A DNA stretch of 64,000 bases from Chloroflexi bacterium HGW-Chloroflexi-6 (GCA_002840685.1 PHBU01000015.1:1-64000), one strand, 5' to 3'. Counted from the first letter of the stretch, positions 27,472 through 36,908 are shown. The notes: generated from the sequence alone by a model not told the origin. Numbers and translations: made by a program.

Positions 27472-27495
27472 GAGCCAGGGCCAAGACCCTGGCTC
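27472..27495. repeat. Perfect 9-bp hairpin in a divergent intergenic region
   Basis: GAGCCAGGG (27472-27480) pairs with CCCTGGCTC (27487-27495), loop of 6. It is 40 bases upstream of the methyltransferase promoter and without a T run, so it may be an operator or a structural remnant. Confidence 0.5.
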
Positions 27496-27513
27496 TTGCA
27501 GTTTAAGTGGGGG

Positions 27514-27541
27514 TTTACGTGCTCCCGGAATCTGGTATCAT
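27514..27541 (+). promoter_or_regulatory. Promoter of the methyltransferase gene, probably leaderless
   Basis: TTTACG (27514-27519), 16 bases, then TATCAT (27536-27541) preceded by TGG, an extended -10. The ATG at 27549 follows after 7 bases with no Shine-Dalgarno, the same geometry as at 16515-16531. Confidence 0.5.
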
Positions 27542-27548
27542 CGCCCCC

Positions 27549-28373
27549 ATGCCCAACAACAAACTGAACGATCTCGAGCCCAAAACCTGGCTGAAGTTCC
27601 AAAAATCGTGGTTCATCCATAACCCTCCCCCGCGCAAGAAGGGCGTTTTGGTGCATCCGGCCAAATTCCCTGAGACGATGGCGCAAGATTTCATCGAGTT
27701 TTTCACCAAAAAAGGCGGGACGATCCTCGACCCGATGGCCGGGACCGGTTCTGCATTGGTGGCGGCGCTCAGGGCCGGACGTAACGCCTGGGGTATCGAG
27801 CTGAACGACAAATACGCGGAGATCGCGGCTGAAATTATCGGGCAGGAACAGGCCGGTTTGGGGGAAGCAGCAAGCGGGTTGTTTGCGACCGTCATCCACG
27901 GGGACGCGGCCAAAGCCGTCAGCTACGGAATCCCGCCTGAGAGTGTCGATTATGTCCTGACTTCCCCGCCTTATTGGGATATGCTGCACGCCAAGGGCGC
28001 GGAAAATCAAAAAAAGCGCCGCGAGACCGAAGCGCTGGATGTGGTCTATTCGGATGACCCGCACGATCTGGGGAATATCCACGATTACGAGGCGTTTGTG
28101 GCCCTGCTGGTCGAGATTTACGCCGGGCTGAAGCCGCTGCTGAAGGAGCGCGCCTACCTGACGATCATCGTCAAGAACGTCAAGAAGGGCGGCAAGATCT
28201 ACCCGCTGGCCTGGGATTTGGCGCGCGAGTTGGGCAAGGTTTATACGCTCAAGGATGAAAAGATCTGGATGCAGGACAACCAGCCCCTGGCCCCGTTTGG
28301 GTTGGGCAGTGCCTGGGTCAGCAACACCTTCCACCACTACTGCTTGCAGTTCCGCAATGATTTAGCTGTGTAA
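27549..28373 (+). CDS. Solitary DNA methyltransferase (N4-cytosine/N6-adenine type)
   Basis: A 274-residue amino-methyltransferase acting on DNA. The SAM-binding motif I, DPMAGTGS, is at 61-68 with WGIELNDKYA after it, and the catalytic motif IV is TSPPYW at 138-143. The order I then IV, and the early motif I, differ from the usual beta class. No restriction endonuclease gene lies beside it, so it is likely an orphan methylase used for regulation or a remnant of a restriction system. The start at 27549 follows an extended -10 by 7 bases; the frame could go back to 27507 but would overlap the promoter. Confidence 0.85.
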   Translation: MPNNKLNDLEPKTWLKFQKSWFIHNPPPRKKGVLVHPAKFPETMAQDFIEFFTKKGGTILDPMAGTGSALVAALRAGRNAWGIELNDKYAEIAAEIIGQEQAGLGEAASGLFATVIHGDAAKAVSYGIPPESVDYVLTSPPYWDMLHAKGAENQKKRRETEALDVVYSDDPHDLGNIHDYEAFVALLVEIYAGLKPLLKERAYLTIIVKNVKKGGKIYPLAWDLARELGKVYTLKDEKIWMQDNQPLAPFGLGSAWVSNTFHHYCLQFRNDLAV

Positions 28374-28414
28374 AAGATTTTATAGATCAAAAACTGCAAA
28401 ATTAAACACAAAAG

Positions 28415-28463
28415 ACACAAAGGACACGAATGTTTTCGTTCGTGTACTTCGTGCCCTTTGTGT
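28415..28463. terminator. Bidirectional hairpin made of a dispersed-type repeat
   Basis: ACACAAAGGACACGAA (28415-28430) pairs with 28448-28463 with one mismatch; an alternative inner stem joins ACACGAA (28424-28430) to TTCGTGT (28439-28445). A and T flanks on both sides suit termination of the convergent methyltransferase and uvrA genes. I recall closely similar CACAAAGG-CACGAA motifs from many unrelated genomes; this needs a search. Confidence 0.65.
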
Positions 28464-28476
28464 TTTAAAAACGGGG

Positions 28477-31419
28477 TTAATGCCCGGCGTTTGCCAGGTG
28501 GGCCTTTAGGAATACACCGGTGTAACTGGCATCGACCTTCATAATATCTTCGGGCGTGCCTTCGGCGATGATCTCGCCGCCGCCGTCGCCGCCTTCGGGG
28601 CCCAGATCCACGACCCAGTCGGCGATCTTGATGATGTCGAGGTTGTGCTCGATGATCAAGACCGAGTTGCCGGTGCCGACCAGGCGTTGCAGCACTTCGA
28701 TCAGCTTGTGTACATCGGCGGCATGCAGGCCGACTGAAGGCTCATCCAGCACGTACAACGTCCGTCCGGTGGCGCGCCGCGAGAGTTCCTTCGAGAGCTT
28801 GACGCGCTGGGCTTCACCGCCCGAAAGTGTGTTGGCAGACTGCCCGACGCGCACATATCCCAGCCCGACTTCCTGCAACAACTTCAACTTATTGACCATC
28901 TGCGGGAAGGCCCCAAAGGTTTCCAGCGCGTGGTCTACTGTCATTCCGAGCACATCGGCGATGTTGTAGCCCTTGAACGCAACCTGCAGGGTCTCGCGGT
29001 TGAAGCGTTTGCCGTGACAGACATCGCACGGAACGTAAATATCGGGTAGGAACTGCATTTCAATACGCAGTTCGCCCTGCCCCTGGCACGCTTCGCAGCG
29101 CCCGCCGTGCACATTGAACGAAAAGCGCCCCGGTTTGTAGCCGCGGATCTTGCTTTCGGACAGTTCGGCAAACAGTTTGCGCATTTCGTCCCACAGGCCG
29201 GTATATGTGCCCGGGTTCGAGCGCGGCGTGCGTCCGATCGGCGACTGGTCGATGTTGATGATTTTGTCCAGGTGTTCGATGCCCTCGATGCGTTCGTGCG
29301 CGCCGGGTTGGGTGCGCGCGCCCATCAGTTTGGAGGCCAGCGCGCCGTGCAGCACATCCGTCATCAGGGTCGATTTGCCCGAGCCGGAAACACCGGTGAT
29401 GCAGACCAATTTCCCGAGCGGGATCGAGACGGTTACGCCTTTCAGGTTGTTGGCTGTTGCGTTGACGATCTTCAAGCTTTTGCCGTTTCCCGCGCGTCTC
29501 TCTTTCGGCATCTCGACCTGTTTGCGCCCCGAGAGATAGGCCCCTGTCAACGAGTTTGGATTTGCCAAAATCTGGGCAGGGGTGCCTTCGGCCACAACCT
29601 GGCCGCCATGTTCCCCGGCAGCGGGGCCGAGATCGATAATCCAGTCGGCGGTGCGGATGGTTTCGTCGTCGTGTTCGACCACCAGCACGGTATTGCCCAG
29701 ATCGCGCAATCCGCGCAGGGTTTCGAGCAGGCGGTCGTTGTCGCGTGGGTGCAGCCCGATCGACGGTTCATCCAGCACGTACAGCACGCCCACCAGTCGT
29801 GAGCCGACCTGGGTCGCCAGGCGGATGCGCTGGGCTTCGCCGCCGCTCAAGGTGGCGGCAGAACGGTTCAGGGTCAGGTAATTCAGGCCGACATTCACCA
29901 GGAACCCGAGCCGTGAGCTGATCTCCTTCAGAATCCGCTCTGAAATGGCCTGTTGGCGCGGGGTCAGCGGGGTTTCAGTGGCGGCCAGCTTTTGCGCCCA
30001 TTCAAGCGAGCGGTTGACCGGCCAGCCGGTTACTTCCAGAATGTTGACATCTGCCACCGTGACCGCCAAGGCTTCGGGACGCAAGCGCTTGCCCAGGCAG
30101 GTCGGGCAGGGGCGGTCGCTCATGTACTCGGTGATCTTGCTGCGAATGTACTCGGAGTTGGTTTCGCGGTAGCGCCGTTCCAGGTTGCCGACGATGCCCT
30201 CGAAGGCAGCATCAAAGTTGGCAGTCCGGCCATCGCGGTTGCGGTATTGGACGCGCACGCGCTCGCCCTTCGTTCCACGCAGGATGATCTCCTGGTGCTC
30301 TGAAGTCAGTTCCCTGAAGGGTTTGTTCATGTCGATGTGATAGTGGTGCGACATCGCTTCGAGCATTTGCCAGTAATAACCGGGGTTGCCGTCTTCGCGG
30401 ACGTTGTTCCACTCCATCGCAACCAGGGCGCCATCATTGAGCGATTTCTCGGGGTCGATCACCCGGCTAGGGTCGATTTCCAGCTTCGAGCCGAGGCCCT
30501 GGCATTCCGGGCAGGCTCCCTGCGGGGTGTTGAACGAAAAGGTACGCGGCTCGATCTCACCCAGTGAGATGCCGTGCTCGGGGCAGGAGAGATGTTCGGA
30601 GAAGTGCAGATCAGATGCTGGGGAAGCGTTATTGGCTGCCGTTTTGCCGCTGCTCTCTTCTTTCTTCTCTTTACTCTCTACGATGCTGACAGTAACATAG
30701 CCTTCCCCAAACTTAAGGGCCGTTTCGATCGAATCGGTCAGGCGCGTGCGGGCGGCGTTGCGCTCAGATTCATCTGTCGGGTGGCTGATGACCAGCCGGT
30801 CTACAACCGAGTCGATATTGTGCTGTTTGTAGCGGTCGAGTTCGATCTCATCATCCAGGCTGACGATCGTTCCGTCCACCCGGGCGCGCACGAAGCCTGC
30901 CTTGCGGATCTCCTCGAAAACAGCCTGGTACGTGCCTTTGCGTCCGCGCACGACCGGGGCCAAGATCAAGACCCGCTCGCCCTCGGGCAGCTTCTCGATC
31001 GCCTCGACGATTTCCTGCGCCGACTGTTTGACCACCACCCGCCCGCAGATCGGGCAGTGCGGAATCCCGACCCGCGCGTATAAAAGACGCAGGTAGTCAT
31101 AGATCTCGGTCACGGTGCCGACCGTCGAACGCGGATTGTGGCTGGTTGATTTCTGGTCGATCGAAACTGCCGGCGACAGGCCGTCGATGTAATCAACGTC
31201 CGGCTTGTCCATCTGCCCGATGAACTGACGCGCATAGGCCGAAAGCGACTCGACATAGCGACGTTGCCCCTCGGCGAAAATGGTATCGAAAGCCAGCGAC
31301 GATTTGCCCGAGCCGGAAAGCCCGGTAATGACAACCAGCTTCTCGCGCGGGATCTCAACGGTGATATTTTTCAGGTTGTGTTGGCGGGCGCCAACCACAC
31401 GAATAACATTTGCAGACAT
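28477..31419 (-). CDS. uvrA: Excinuclease ABC subunit A
   Basis: A 980-residue UvrA, the damage-scanning ATPase of nucleotide excision repair, acting with UvrB. Two ABC modules are visible: Walker [17 protein letters not shown] and [15 protein letters not shown], signatures [13 protein letters not shown] and [13 protein letters not shown], and the [11 protein letters not shown] and [11 protein letters not shown] boxes. Zinc modules appear as CPEHGISLG...CPECQG and CEACQGQG...CDVCHG. A charged insertion ([20 protein letters not shown]) near residue 260 accounts for the slightly greater length than the 940 of E. coli. GAGG is 5 bases before the ATG. Confidence 0.97.
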   Translation of the reverse strand: MSANVIRVVGARQHNLKNITVEIPREKLVVITGLSGSGKSSLAFDTIFAEGQRRYVESLSAYARQFIGQMDKPDVDYIDGLSPAVSIDQKSTSHNPRSTVGTVTEIYDYLRLLYARVGIPHCPICGRVVVKQSAQEIVEAIEKLPEGERVLILAPVVRGRKGTYQAVFEEIRKAGFVRARVDGTIVSLDDEIELDRYKQHNIDSVVDRLVISHPTDESERNAARTRLTDSIETALKFGEGYVTVSIVESKEKKEESSGKTAANNASPASDLHFSEHLSCPEHGISLGEIEPRTFSFNTPQGACPECQGLGSKLEIDPSRVIDPEKSLNDGALVAMEWNNVREDGNPGYYWQMLEAMSHHYHIDMNKPFRELTSEHQEIILRGTKGERVRVQYRNRDGRTANFDAAFEGIVGNLERRYRETNSEYIRSKITEYMSDRPCPTCLGKRLRPEALAVTVADVNILEVTGWPVNRSLEWAQKLAATETPLTPRQQAISERILKEISSRLGFLVNVGLNYLTLNRSAATLSGGEAQRIRLATQVGSRLVGVLYVLDEPSIGLHPRDNDRLLETLRGLRDLGNTVLVVEHDDETIRTADWIIDLGPAAGEHGGQVVAEGTPAQILANPNSLTGAYLSGRKQVEMPKERRAGNGKSLKIVNATANNLKGVTVSIPLGKLVCITGVSGSGKSTLMTDVLHGALASKLMGARTQPGAHERIEGIEHLDKIINIDQSPIGRTPRSNPGTYTGLWDEMRKLFAELSESKIRGYKPGRFSFNVHGGRCEACQGQGELRIEMQFLPDIYVPCDVCHGKRFNRETLQVAFKGYNIADVLGMTVDHALETFGAFPQMVNKLKLLQEVGLGYVRVGQSANTLSGGEAQRVKLSKELSRRATGRTLYVLDEPSVGLHAADVHKLIEVLQRLVGTGNSVLIIEHNLDIIKIADWVVDLGPEGGDGGGEIIAEGTPEDIMKVDASYTGVFLKAHLANAGH

Positions 31420-31430
31420 AGCACCTCGCT

Positions 31431-31483
31431 ATACCCAAAGGGTATGCTATGGAATAGGGAAGAAAACGCAATCAGTAATTATA
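31431..31483 (-). promoter_or_regulatory. uvrA -10 element and leader hairpin
   Basis: TATAAT on the minus strand at 31483-31478, no clear -35. The leader contains a stem of ATACCC (31431-31436) and GGGTAT (31440-31445) with a 3-base loop, ending 11 bases before the uvrA ATG. The stem lies over the site where ribosomes would load. Confidence 0.5.
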
Positions 31484-31499
31484 GCACAAATGTTTTGAT

Positions 31500-31528
31500 T
31501 TGACCTTCAGCCAAACACACCTTACAAT
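31500..31528 (+). promoter_or_regulatory. Sigma-70 promoter of the glycoside hydrolase gene
   Basis: TTGACC (31500-31505), 17 bases, TACAAT (31523-31528). The ATG at 31538 is only 9 bases further and has no Shine-Dalgarno, so the message is nearly or fully leaderless. Confidence 0.7.
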
Positions 31529-31537
31529 AAGCGCCGT

Positions 31538-33913
31538 ATGAGAGAATGGAATTTGACTGCTGGCGACCCATTACAACTGACCATCGCGGCTGACGCGCGT
31601 CTGTCTGACCCCAATTATGCCGACGACCACATCTGGCAGCTTGATCTGGGCGGCGGCGACCCCTCCGCGCTTGGGCTGCGCACTACTTATGGTTTGCGCG
31701 CGCGTCTGATGCGCATTTTTCCCCGCTTTTTTCAGAATGGCAAAATAATCAACGACCCTGTCGATTTTGCGCGCGGCCCGGCCGTGCGTTTTTTCGCGCC
31801 TAATTTTTTGGATGTGGACTTTTCGCCGCTGGTCGGGCTGGATGTGCGCGCCGAATACTGGGTGGCTGGCTCCAACGTGGTCGCCGGGCGGATCACGCTC
31901 TCGAACCGGGCCGTTACCCCGCTTTCGATCAGCGTCGAACTGGCCGGGCAGTTGATCCCGATCGAAGGCCAGCCGATGTCGGCCGCCCAGCGCCAATCGG
32001 TCAGCGTGCTGGAGGGCAAAGTTGCCAACCTGTCGCCGGTTTTGTTCCTGACGGGCGGCCCCCAGCCCGGGCCGGGTCCGTACCCTGCGCTGGTGCTTCC
32101 GCTCGAGCTGCCTCCCGGCAACAGCCGCCAATTTTCCTGGGCGCTGGCCGCCCTGCCCGATCCACAAGACTCTTTTGATCTGGCGCGTCGCACTGCTGCG
32201 CGTCCGTTTGATGCCGAGCGCGCCCGCATCGAGCTGCTGACCCAGAGCCAGACCGTCGAGATCCACACCGGCGACAAGGATTGGGACGCCGCCCTGGCTT
32301 TCAGTCAGAAGGCTGCTTTTGGCCTGTTTCTCGGAAAATCCGAACACCTGCCGCACAATAGCTTTGCCCTGGTGCGCCAGCCCGACCTGGGCTACTCGCC
32401 ATTGGGGGATGGCTCAGATCATCAACATTTTTGGAACGGCCAGCCCCCGCTCGAAAGTTATTATCTGAGCACGGTCATCCCTGGCTCGCCAGAACTGGCT
32501 TGCGGCTTGCTCAAGAACTTCCTGGCTACCCAGGACCAGGATGGTGAAATTGATGCCAAGCCTGGCCTGGCCGGCCAGCGCACCCGTTTTCTGGCTGCGC
32601 CTTACCTCGCCAGCCTGGCCTGGAACTGTCACCAGCGCCACCCGGATAAATCCTTTCTGCAACAGGTTTACCCGGGTCTGAATAAATTTTTCTGGTCGTG
32701 GTTCTCTCCACGCCGCGACCATGACCGTAACGGACTGCCCGAATGGCAGCATGTTTCACAGACCGGTTTTGACGATAATCCGCTTTTCGATGGCTGGCAC
32801 ACCTGGGCCCAGGGTGTCGACATTACCACCGTCCAAAGCCCGGCCCTGTCGGCTGCGCTGTACCGTGAAGCCAGCCTGCTCTGTAAAATGGCAGACCTGC
32901 TCGGGCGAACATCCGATTTGACCCTGCTCAGAAAGCAGATGGAGACTTTGCGCGAAGGCATCGCTGCCTGCTGGGATCCCGAATCGTTCTTTTATCATTA
33001 TGCCGACCGCGATACCCATTTGAGCCCGTCGGGGAAGATCTTGAGTGATCGCCAGGCTGCATCTGAACTTGATCTGCAAAAAGACTTGAAACAGGCCTGC
33101 CGCTTGATCATCCGTATTCATGGGCATGGTGAAGCGCTCAAGCGTCCGCGCGTGACCATTACGGGCACGCTGGATGGCAGGGAACAAAGCGAAAGCCTTG
33201 ACCGCCACGATTTCAGCTTCAGCGCTGCCGGGGCGGTCACTACCAGCCAAAAGGTTTACGATTCTGTCGGCCATTTTGAGTTCGAGGGGCTGACCCGTCG
33301 CGACCGCATCACCATCCAGACGGTTGACCTGACCATTTCCGATCAGACCCTGCTCCTGCCGCTGTGGGCCGGGATCCCGGACGAGCAGCAGGCCGGGGCC
33401 CTGGTTCATCGCACCATTCTGAATGCGGACCGCTTCGACCACCCTTACGGTGTCTCAGCCCTGCCGCGGGTTTTTGTGCGCGATGCTGACCCGGTTTGCC
33501 TGAGCGTGCACGTTCCCTGGAATCACCTGATCGCCGAAGGCTTGCTGGCGTATGGCTACCGCCGCGAAGCGGCCCGGCTGGTGGTGCATGTCATGTCGGC
33601 CATCATCTCGAACCTGAAGCGCTCGCAATCTTTTTACCGTGCTTACCACGCCGAAACCGGCGCAGGCCAGGGCGAGCGCGACTCGCTGCGCGGGCTGGCT
33701 CCGGTGGGTCTGTTCCTGCAAACCCTGGGCGTTGAGATTTTGTCACCCAAACAGGTAAGAATTTGGGATGAGAACCCATTTCCCTGGCCGGTTACGGTAA
33801 AATATAGAGGCCTGACCATTTCGCGCTTGTTGGATCATACTGAAGTGATTTTCCCGAACGGGCAATCCACTCAGGTCAGTCACCCGGCGGATACACTGGT
33901 TTCAATCCCTTAA
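31538..33913 (+). CDS. (alpha/alpha)6 glycoside hydrolase, glycogen-debranching/MGH1-like
   Basis: A 791-residue cytoplasmic protein (no signal peptide). The N-terminal 240 residues are beta-rich, and from about 250 on it carries an (alpha/alpha)6 toroid with family landmarks HDRNGLPEWQHVSQTGFDDN-type sequence near residue 400, WAQGVDITTVQSPALSAALY and the C-terminal VPWNHLIAEGLLAYGY plus ENPFPWPVTVKYRGL. These match MGH1/GH63-like and amylo-alpha-1,6-glucosidase-like proteins; the exact bond cleaved cannot be fixed. It is the first gene of an operon with two cyclic-di-AMP receptor-like genes 24 bases downstream. Confidence 0.75.
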   Translation: MREWNLTAGDPLQLTIAADARLSDPNYADDHIWQLDLGGGDPSALGLRTTYGLRARLMRIFPRFFQNGKIINDPVDFARGPAVRFFAPNFLDVDFSPLVGLDVRAEYWVAGSNVVAGRITLSNRAVTPLSISVELAGQLIPIEGQPMSAAQRQSVSVLEGKVANLSPVLFLTGGPQPGPGPYPALVLPLELPPGNSRQFSWALAALPDPQDSFDLARRTAARPFDAERARIELLTQSQTVEIHTGDKDWDAALAFSQKAAFGLFLGKSEHLPHNSFALVRQPDLGYSPLGDGSDHQHFWNGQPPLESYYLSTVIPGSPELACGLLKNFLATQDQDGEIDAKPGLAGQRTRFLAAPYLASLAWNCHQRHPDKSFLQQVYPGLNKFFWSWFSPRRDHDRNGLPEWQHVSQTGFDDNPLFDGWHTWAQGVDITTVQSPALSAALYREASLLCKMADLLGRTSDLTLLRKQMETLREGIAACWDPESFFYHYADRDTHLSPSGKILSDRQAASELDLQKDLKQACRLIIRIHGHGEALKRPRVTITGTLDGREQSESLDRHDFSFSAAGAVTTSQKVYDSVGHFEFEGLTRRDRITIQTVDLTISDQTLLLPLWAGIPDEQQAGALVHRTILNADRFDHPYGVSALPRVFVRDADPVCLSVHVPWNHLIAEGLLAYGYRREAARLVVHVMSAIISNLKRSQSFYRAYHAETGAGQGERDSLRGLAPVGLFLQTLGVEILSPKQVRIWDENPFPWPVTVKYRGLTISRLLDHTEVIFPNGQSTQVSHPADTLVSIP

Positions 33914-33937
33914 CCAGACTGCTGAAAGGAGGTACGT

Positions 33938-34279
33938 GTGTCGCAAACCAACCCTATTCGTGCTTTGATGATCGCCGTTGTGCAGGAGCAAGACGCCGAC
34001 CTTGCCCTGCGCGCAGTGGAGCAACTCAGTTTGCCGGTGATCCATTTTTCCAGCGCAGGCGGTTTTCTCGGACGCCGCAACGCTACTTTTTTGATCGGCC
34101 TGACGGTTGGCTCAGAAGAGGGCGTGGTTAAATCCTTGCAGGCTTCCTGCCGTCAGCGTATCGAATATCTGGCCCTGCCGCTTGAAGGTTCACCCCTGCC
34201 CATGCCGACCCCGGTGCCTGTAACTGTGGGTGGCGCAACGATTTTTACCACCCCGGTAGAGCGATTCGAGGAGTTTTAG
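33938..34279 (+). CDS. Cyclic-di-AMP receptor-like protein (DarA/PstA family), copy 1
   Basis: A 113-residue PII-like protein of the DUF970 family: RALMIAVVQEQDADLALRAV, VIHFSSAGGFLGRRNATFLIGL and the C-terminal ATIFTTPVERFEEF. The T-x-x-G-GFL loop (here SSAGGFLGRRN) is the nucleotide-binding segment in DarA. The GTG start is supported by AAGGAGGT about 5 bases upstream. It lies 24 bases after the glycoside hydrolase and 2 bases before the second copy. Relays the c-di-AMP level to an unknown partner, by family. Confidence 0.85.
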   Translation: MSQTNPIRALMIAVVQEQDADLALRAVEQLSLPVIHFSSAGGFLGRRNATFLIGLTVGSEEGVVKSLQASCRQRIEYLALPLEGSPLPMPTPVPVTVGGATIFTTPVERFEEF

Positions 34280-34281
34280 CC

Positions 34282-34545
34282 ATGAAAATGATTGTCGCCA
34301 TTCTAAGAGATGATGATGTTGAAGCGGTGGTGCACGCCCTGACGGCTGAAGATTTCCGCGTGACCAGGGTGGCTTCCACGGGCGGCTTTTTCCGCAAGGG
34401 CAGTACAACGCTCTTTATTGGCGTCGAAAGCGAACGGGTGGATGCCTGTATTGAAATTGTGCGCAAGCAGCTCTCCCCCAGTCTGACCGGCGAAAAACGC
34501 GCCACTGTTTTCGTTGTTCCGGTCGATCGCTTCGAACAGATCTGA
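34282..34545 (+). CDS. Cyclic-di-AMP receptor-like protein, copy 2
   Basis: An 87-residue paralogue of the preceding gene: MIVAILRDDDVEAVVHAL, VTRVASTGGFFRKGSTTLFIGV and VFVVPVDRFEQI. The B-loop region between the central strands is about 15 residues shorter than in copy 1, so ligand or partner preference may differ. The tandem pair suggests heteromers (family members form trimers). A strong terminator follows. Confidence 0.85.
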   Translation: MKMIVAILRDDDVEAVVHALTAEDFRVTRVASTGGFFRKGSTTLFIGVESERVDACIEIVRKQLSPSLTGEKRATVFVVPVDRFEQI

Positions 34546-34563
34546 CAGCTTCTTCAATTCAAC

Positions 34564-34600
34564 AAAAAACGGCGTTACCCAACAGGGTATGCCGTTTTTT
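34564..34600. terminator. Bidirectional terminator
   Basis: AAAAAACGGC-G-TTACCC pairs with GGGTA-T-GCCGTTTTTT around AACA, with A and T runs on both sides. It serves the plus-strand c-di-AMP receptor gene and the minus-strand crp-type gene. Confidence 0.85.
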
Positions 34601-34615
34601 GTTTCTTGTTTGATG

Positions 34616-35314
34616 TTAATTCCAGGACTGCGCCCATTCCTGTAAAACATTCCGATCTGAAACGCTGATGCGGCGATTCTCGACCAAGATCGCCCCGCTG
34701 CGCTCCAGTTCGCGCAGGGAACGCGCCACTACCTCGCGCACTGTCCCGAGTCGGGCGGCCATTTGTTCCTGGGTCCAGCGTGCGCCACTTTCGCCGCTTA
34801 GTTCCTGGGCCGGTGTCTCGTTGATCAGGCGCGCCAGGCGGTGTGTCACCTGCAGGAAAGCCATTTCTGAAGCCATCTGTACCAGGTGGCGCAGCATCTT
34901 CCCCAGGTTTTGGATGATCCTCAGCGAATATTCCGGGTCGTTTTCCATCAAAGTATGGACAGCGCCCGCATCGACCACCCAGACGGTCACTGTTTCGAGC
35001 GCTTCGCTGTTAACCGGATTTTCCCCATTGTCGAAGACAGGCACCTCGTTAAAAGTTTCGCCTTCCTGAACGACACGCAAAATATGCTGGCGGCCCAGCG
35101 GCGAAACGCGAAAAAGTTTGACGCTCCCGGTTTCAAGGATATGCAAGCCGGAACACGGATCGCCCTCCCAAAACAGGGCCTCGCCGCGTTCAAACTGGCG
35201 CAAATTGGTCTGTACTGATAATTCTTTAAGTGATTTCTCGCCCAAACCCTGGAAGAATAGATTTTTGCGCAAAATGTCGATCTTTTTCTGATTCTCAATG
35301 CTCAAGGTTTTCAT
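34616..35314 (-). CDS. Crp/Fnr-family transcription regulator
   Basis: A 232-residue regulator. An N-terminal cyclic-nucleotide-binding-type beta roll (FERGEALFWEGDPCSGLHIL, VSPLGRQHILRVVQEGETF) is joined by the dimer helix (IIQNLGKMLRHLVQMASEMAFL) to a helix-turn-helix (WTQEQMAARLGTVREVVARSLRELERSGAI). The cysteine set of an Fnr iron-sulfur cluster is absent. Start at ATG 35314 gives normal length and lies 4 bases after the phosphoribosyltransferase stop; the ribosome site inside that gene is weak. Effector and targets unknown. Confidence 0.9.
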   Translation of the reverse strand: MKTLSIENQKKIDILRKNLFFQGLGEKSLKELSVQTNLRQFERGEALFWEGDPCSGLHILETGSVKLFRVSPLGRQHILRVVQEGETFNEVPVFDNGENPVNSEALETVTVWVVDAGAVHTLMENDPEYSLRIIQNLGKMLRHLVQMASEMAFLQVTHRLARLINETPAQELSGESGARWTQEQMAARLGTVREVVARSLRELERSGAILVENRRISVSDRNVLQEWAQSWN

Positions 35315-35318
35315 AAGC

Positions 35319-35828
35319 TTACATTGATTTTCCCAGTAACGCCAAATCTTGCCCGCGATCGATTTCCCAGGGGTAGACAACATACGCATCGATCACATCG
35401 GCAAAATAATCGGGGCGTGCTGTGCCAAACAGGTTGCGATAAGGGTTGAAGTGTAAAACACAGGTCTCAGGGAAGCCGCCCGCCGCCGAAACGCGATTTT
35501 TGACAGCTGTGATCGTGCGCCCGGAACCCCAAACATCATCCACGATCAAAACCGAACGCCCGCGCAGGTTTTCCTCGACCGGGAACTGGATAAACTCCGG
35601 CCAGGCCATGAATTTCTGTTTTTGGTTGGCCTGCTCGAACGGAAAATCCACAGCGGCCGTCAGGATGTGGGTCAGGCCCATCGCCTCGGCCAGCATCCCG
35701 CCAGGGATGATTCCGCCGCGCGTGATCATGACCATCGCTGTGAACTCGCGCCGAAATTGCGGCAGCATCTGGTGGATCAATTTATCAATGTTTTCCCACG
35801 AAAGCACAACCCGTTTTTCTGGACTCAT
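35319..35828 (-). CDS. Purine-type phosphoribosyltransferase
   Basis: A 169-residue type I phosphoribosyltransferase with the PRPP-binding motif VLIVDDVWGSGRT and the early dipeptide region MITRGGIIPGGMLA. It resembles hypoxanthine/xanthine/guanine phosphoribosyltransferase-like proteins with a C-terminal hood ending in the tail YVVYPWEIDRG, a feature of xanthine or guanine type enzymes. It would make nucleotides from free bases and PRPP. GGGAG precedes the ATG. It is transcribed with the downstream Crp-type regulator. Confidence 0.85.
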   Translation of the reverse strand: MSPEKRVVLSWENIDKLIHQMLPQFRREFTAMVMITRGGIIPGGMLAEAMGLTHILTAAVDFPFEQANQKQKFMAWPEFIQFPVEENLRGRSVLIVDDVWGSGRTITAVKNRVSAAGGFPETCVLHFNPYRNLFGTARPDYFADVIDAYVVYPWEIDRGQDLALLGKSM

Positions 35829-35854
35829 TTAGAACAACTCCCATTAAAGCGATT

Positions 35855-36889
35855 TCATAGTGGTTCGATCGTCAACAAGCGCTTGGTGCGCGGCAGGGCG
35901 TAAACCCGGTACCTTTCCCCGTCCACCAACGCCTGATAAGCGGCCTGGCTGACCTGAAAAGAGACGCCCTCAACAACATAGTAATAGATCGTCCGGCGAT
36001 GCTTGCCGCCGCTGGTACGTTTTTCCTTATGCCCGGCCCCTTCGGTGACCAGTGGGGATGTGGCCATCATGTCGAGCATTGAATTAAGGAACAGATAGCC
36101 GCCAACCAGACCAAAAACCGCCAAAAAGATCAACGGAATCAGGGTTGCTGCCAGATCATCGCTTTGTCTGGATGTATTCAAGAGGATAACCAAACCAAAA
36201 CCGAGCGGGACTACCCCGAACAGCAGGCCCATCAGCATTTGCGGCAGAGCCCGCATGCGCTGAGCTGAAGTCATTTCACCGGTGCTGTTCAATTGCAAGT
36301 CTTCCATGCTGAATTTATTGGCGCTGGCCAGGATCTCAAGCAGTGAATTGCGCGCCTGGGAGGGGCTGGCCGGGAATAATTCATCAGCAGAAAGCACAAA
36401 ACCGCTCTCTTCCAGGTAATAAAATTGGTAGGTCGCGCCAGGTGTCAGGCCGCAGGCATTGTTGCTGGCTGGCAGCAATAAGGTTTGCCCGGCGGACTGA
36501 ACGACATATTTGCCTTTTTCAAAGGCCAGTTGTCCCTGCACCTGGCGGATGGCGCGGTTTTCACGATCGCGTTTGAGTGCATTCCACCGATTCCAAATGT
36601 CCAGAATCCCGGCGCTGCGCAAGATCAGCGCCACGATCAACAACAAAATAACGCCAACGATCAGCAAGCCAACCGGCCAGGATGAAAACACTTCGCTGAA
36701 AACGAAACTGAAACTGCAAAAAAAAGGAATTAAAAACAAAGCCACAACCAATACCCCACAACCGTTCTGAAACCCAACGCTGGCGTTCAGGCGCGAATTT
36801 TGCGCATCGGTGATCTCGCCGCGCTGGTTGGCCTGCAACTCTTCGGGATTTTGGATGTTGGTCACATTCGGGGTCAAAAAATTCATCAT
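35855..36889 (-). CDS. Membrane protein of unknown function
   Basis: A 344-residue protein with two membrane helices near residues 45-95 (GVLVVALFLIPFF and VGLLIVGVILLLIVALIL) and two more around 215-270. A soluble domain lies between them and another beta-rich piece (YYYVVEGVSFQVSQAAYQAL) ends the protein. The last segment is like the SH3-type strand seen in DUF3592-like membrane proteins. The promoter's -10 overlaps the priA stop codon upstream. Function not recognised. Confidence 0.7.
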   Translation of the reverse strand: MMNFLTPNVTNIQNPEELQANQRGEITDAQNSRLNASVGFQNGCGVLVVALFLIPFFCSFSFVFSEVFSSWPVGLLIVGVILLLIVALILRSAGILDIWNRWNALKRDRENRAIRQVQGQLAFEKGKYVVQSAGQTLLLPASNNACGLTPGATYQFYYLEESGFVLSADELFPASPSQARNSLLEILASANKFSMEDLQLNSTGEMTSAQRMRALPQMLMGLLFGVVPLGFGLVILLNTSRQSDDLAATLIPLIFLAVFGLVGGYLFLNSMLDMMATSPLVTEGAGHKEKRTSGGKHRRTIYYYVVEGVSFQVSQAAYQALVDGERYRVYALPRTKRLLTIEPL

Positions 36890-36908
36890 GGCGCACCTCG
36901 CTCAAAGT

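Noticed and set aside
27375-28337. Minus-strand open frame of 320 codons opposite the methyltransferase
   Set aside because: Antisense shadow of a gene with clear methyltransferase motifs; no recognisable domain or Shine-Dalgarno.
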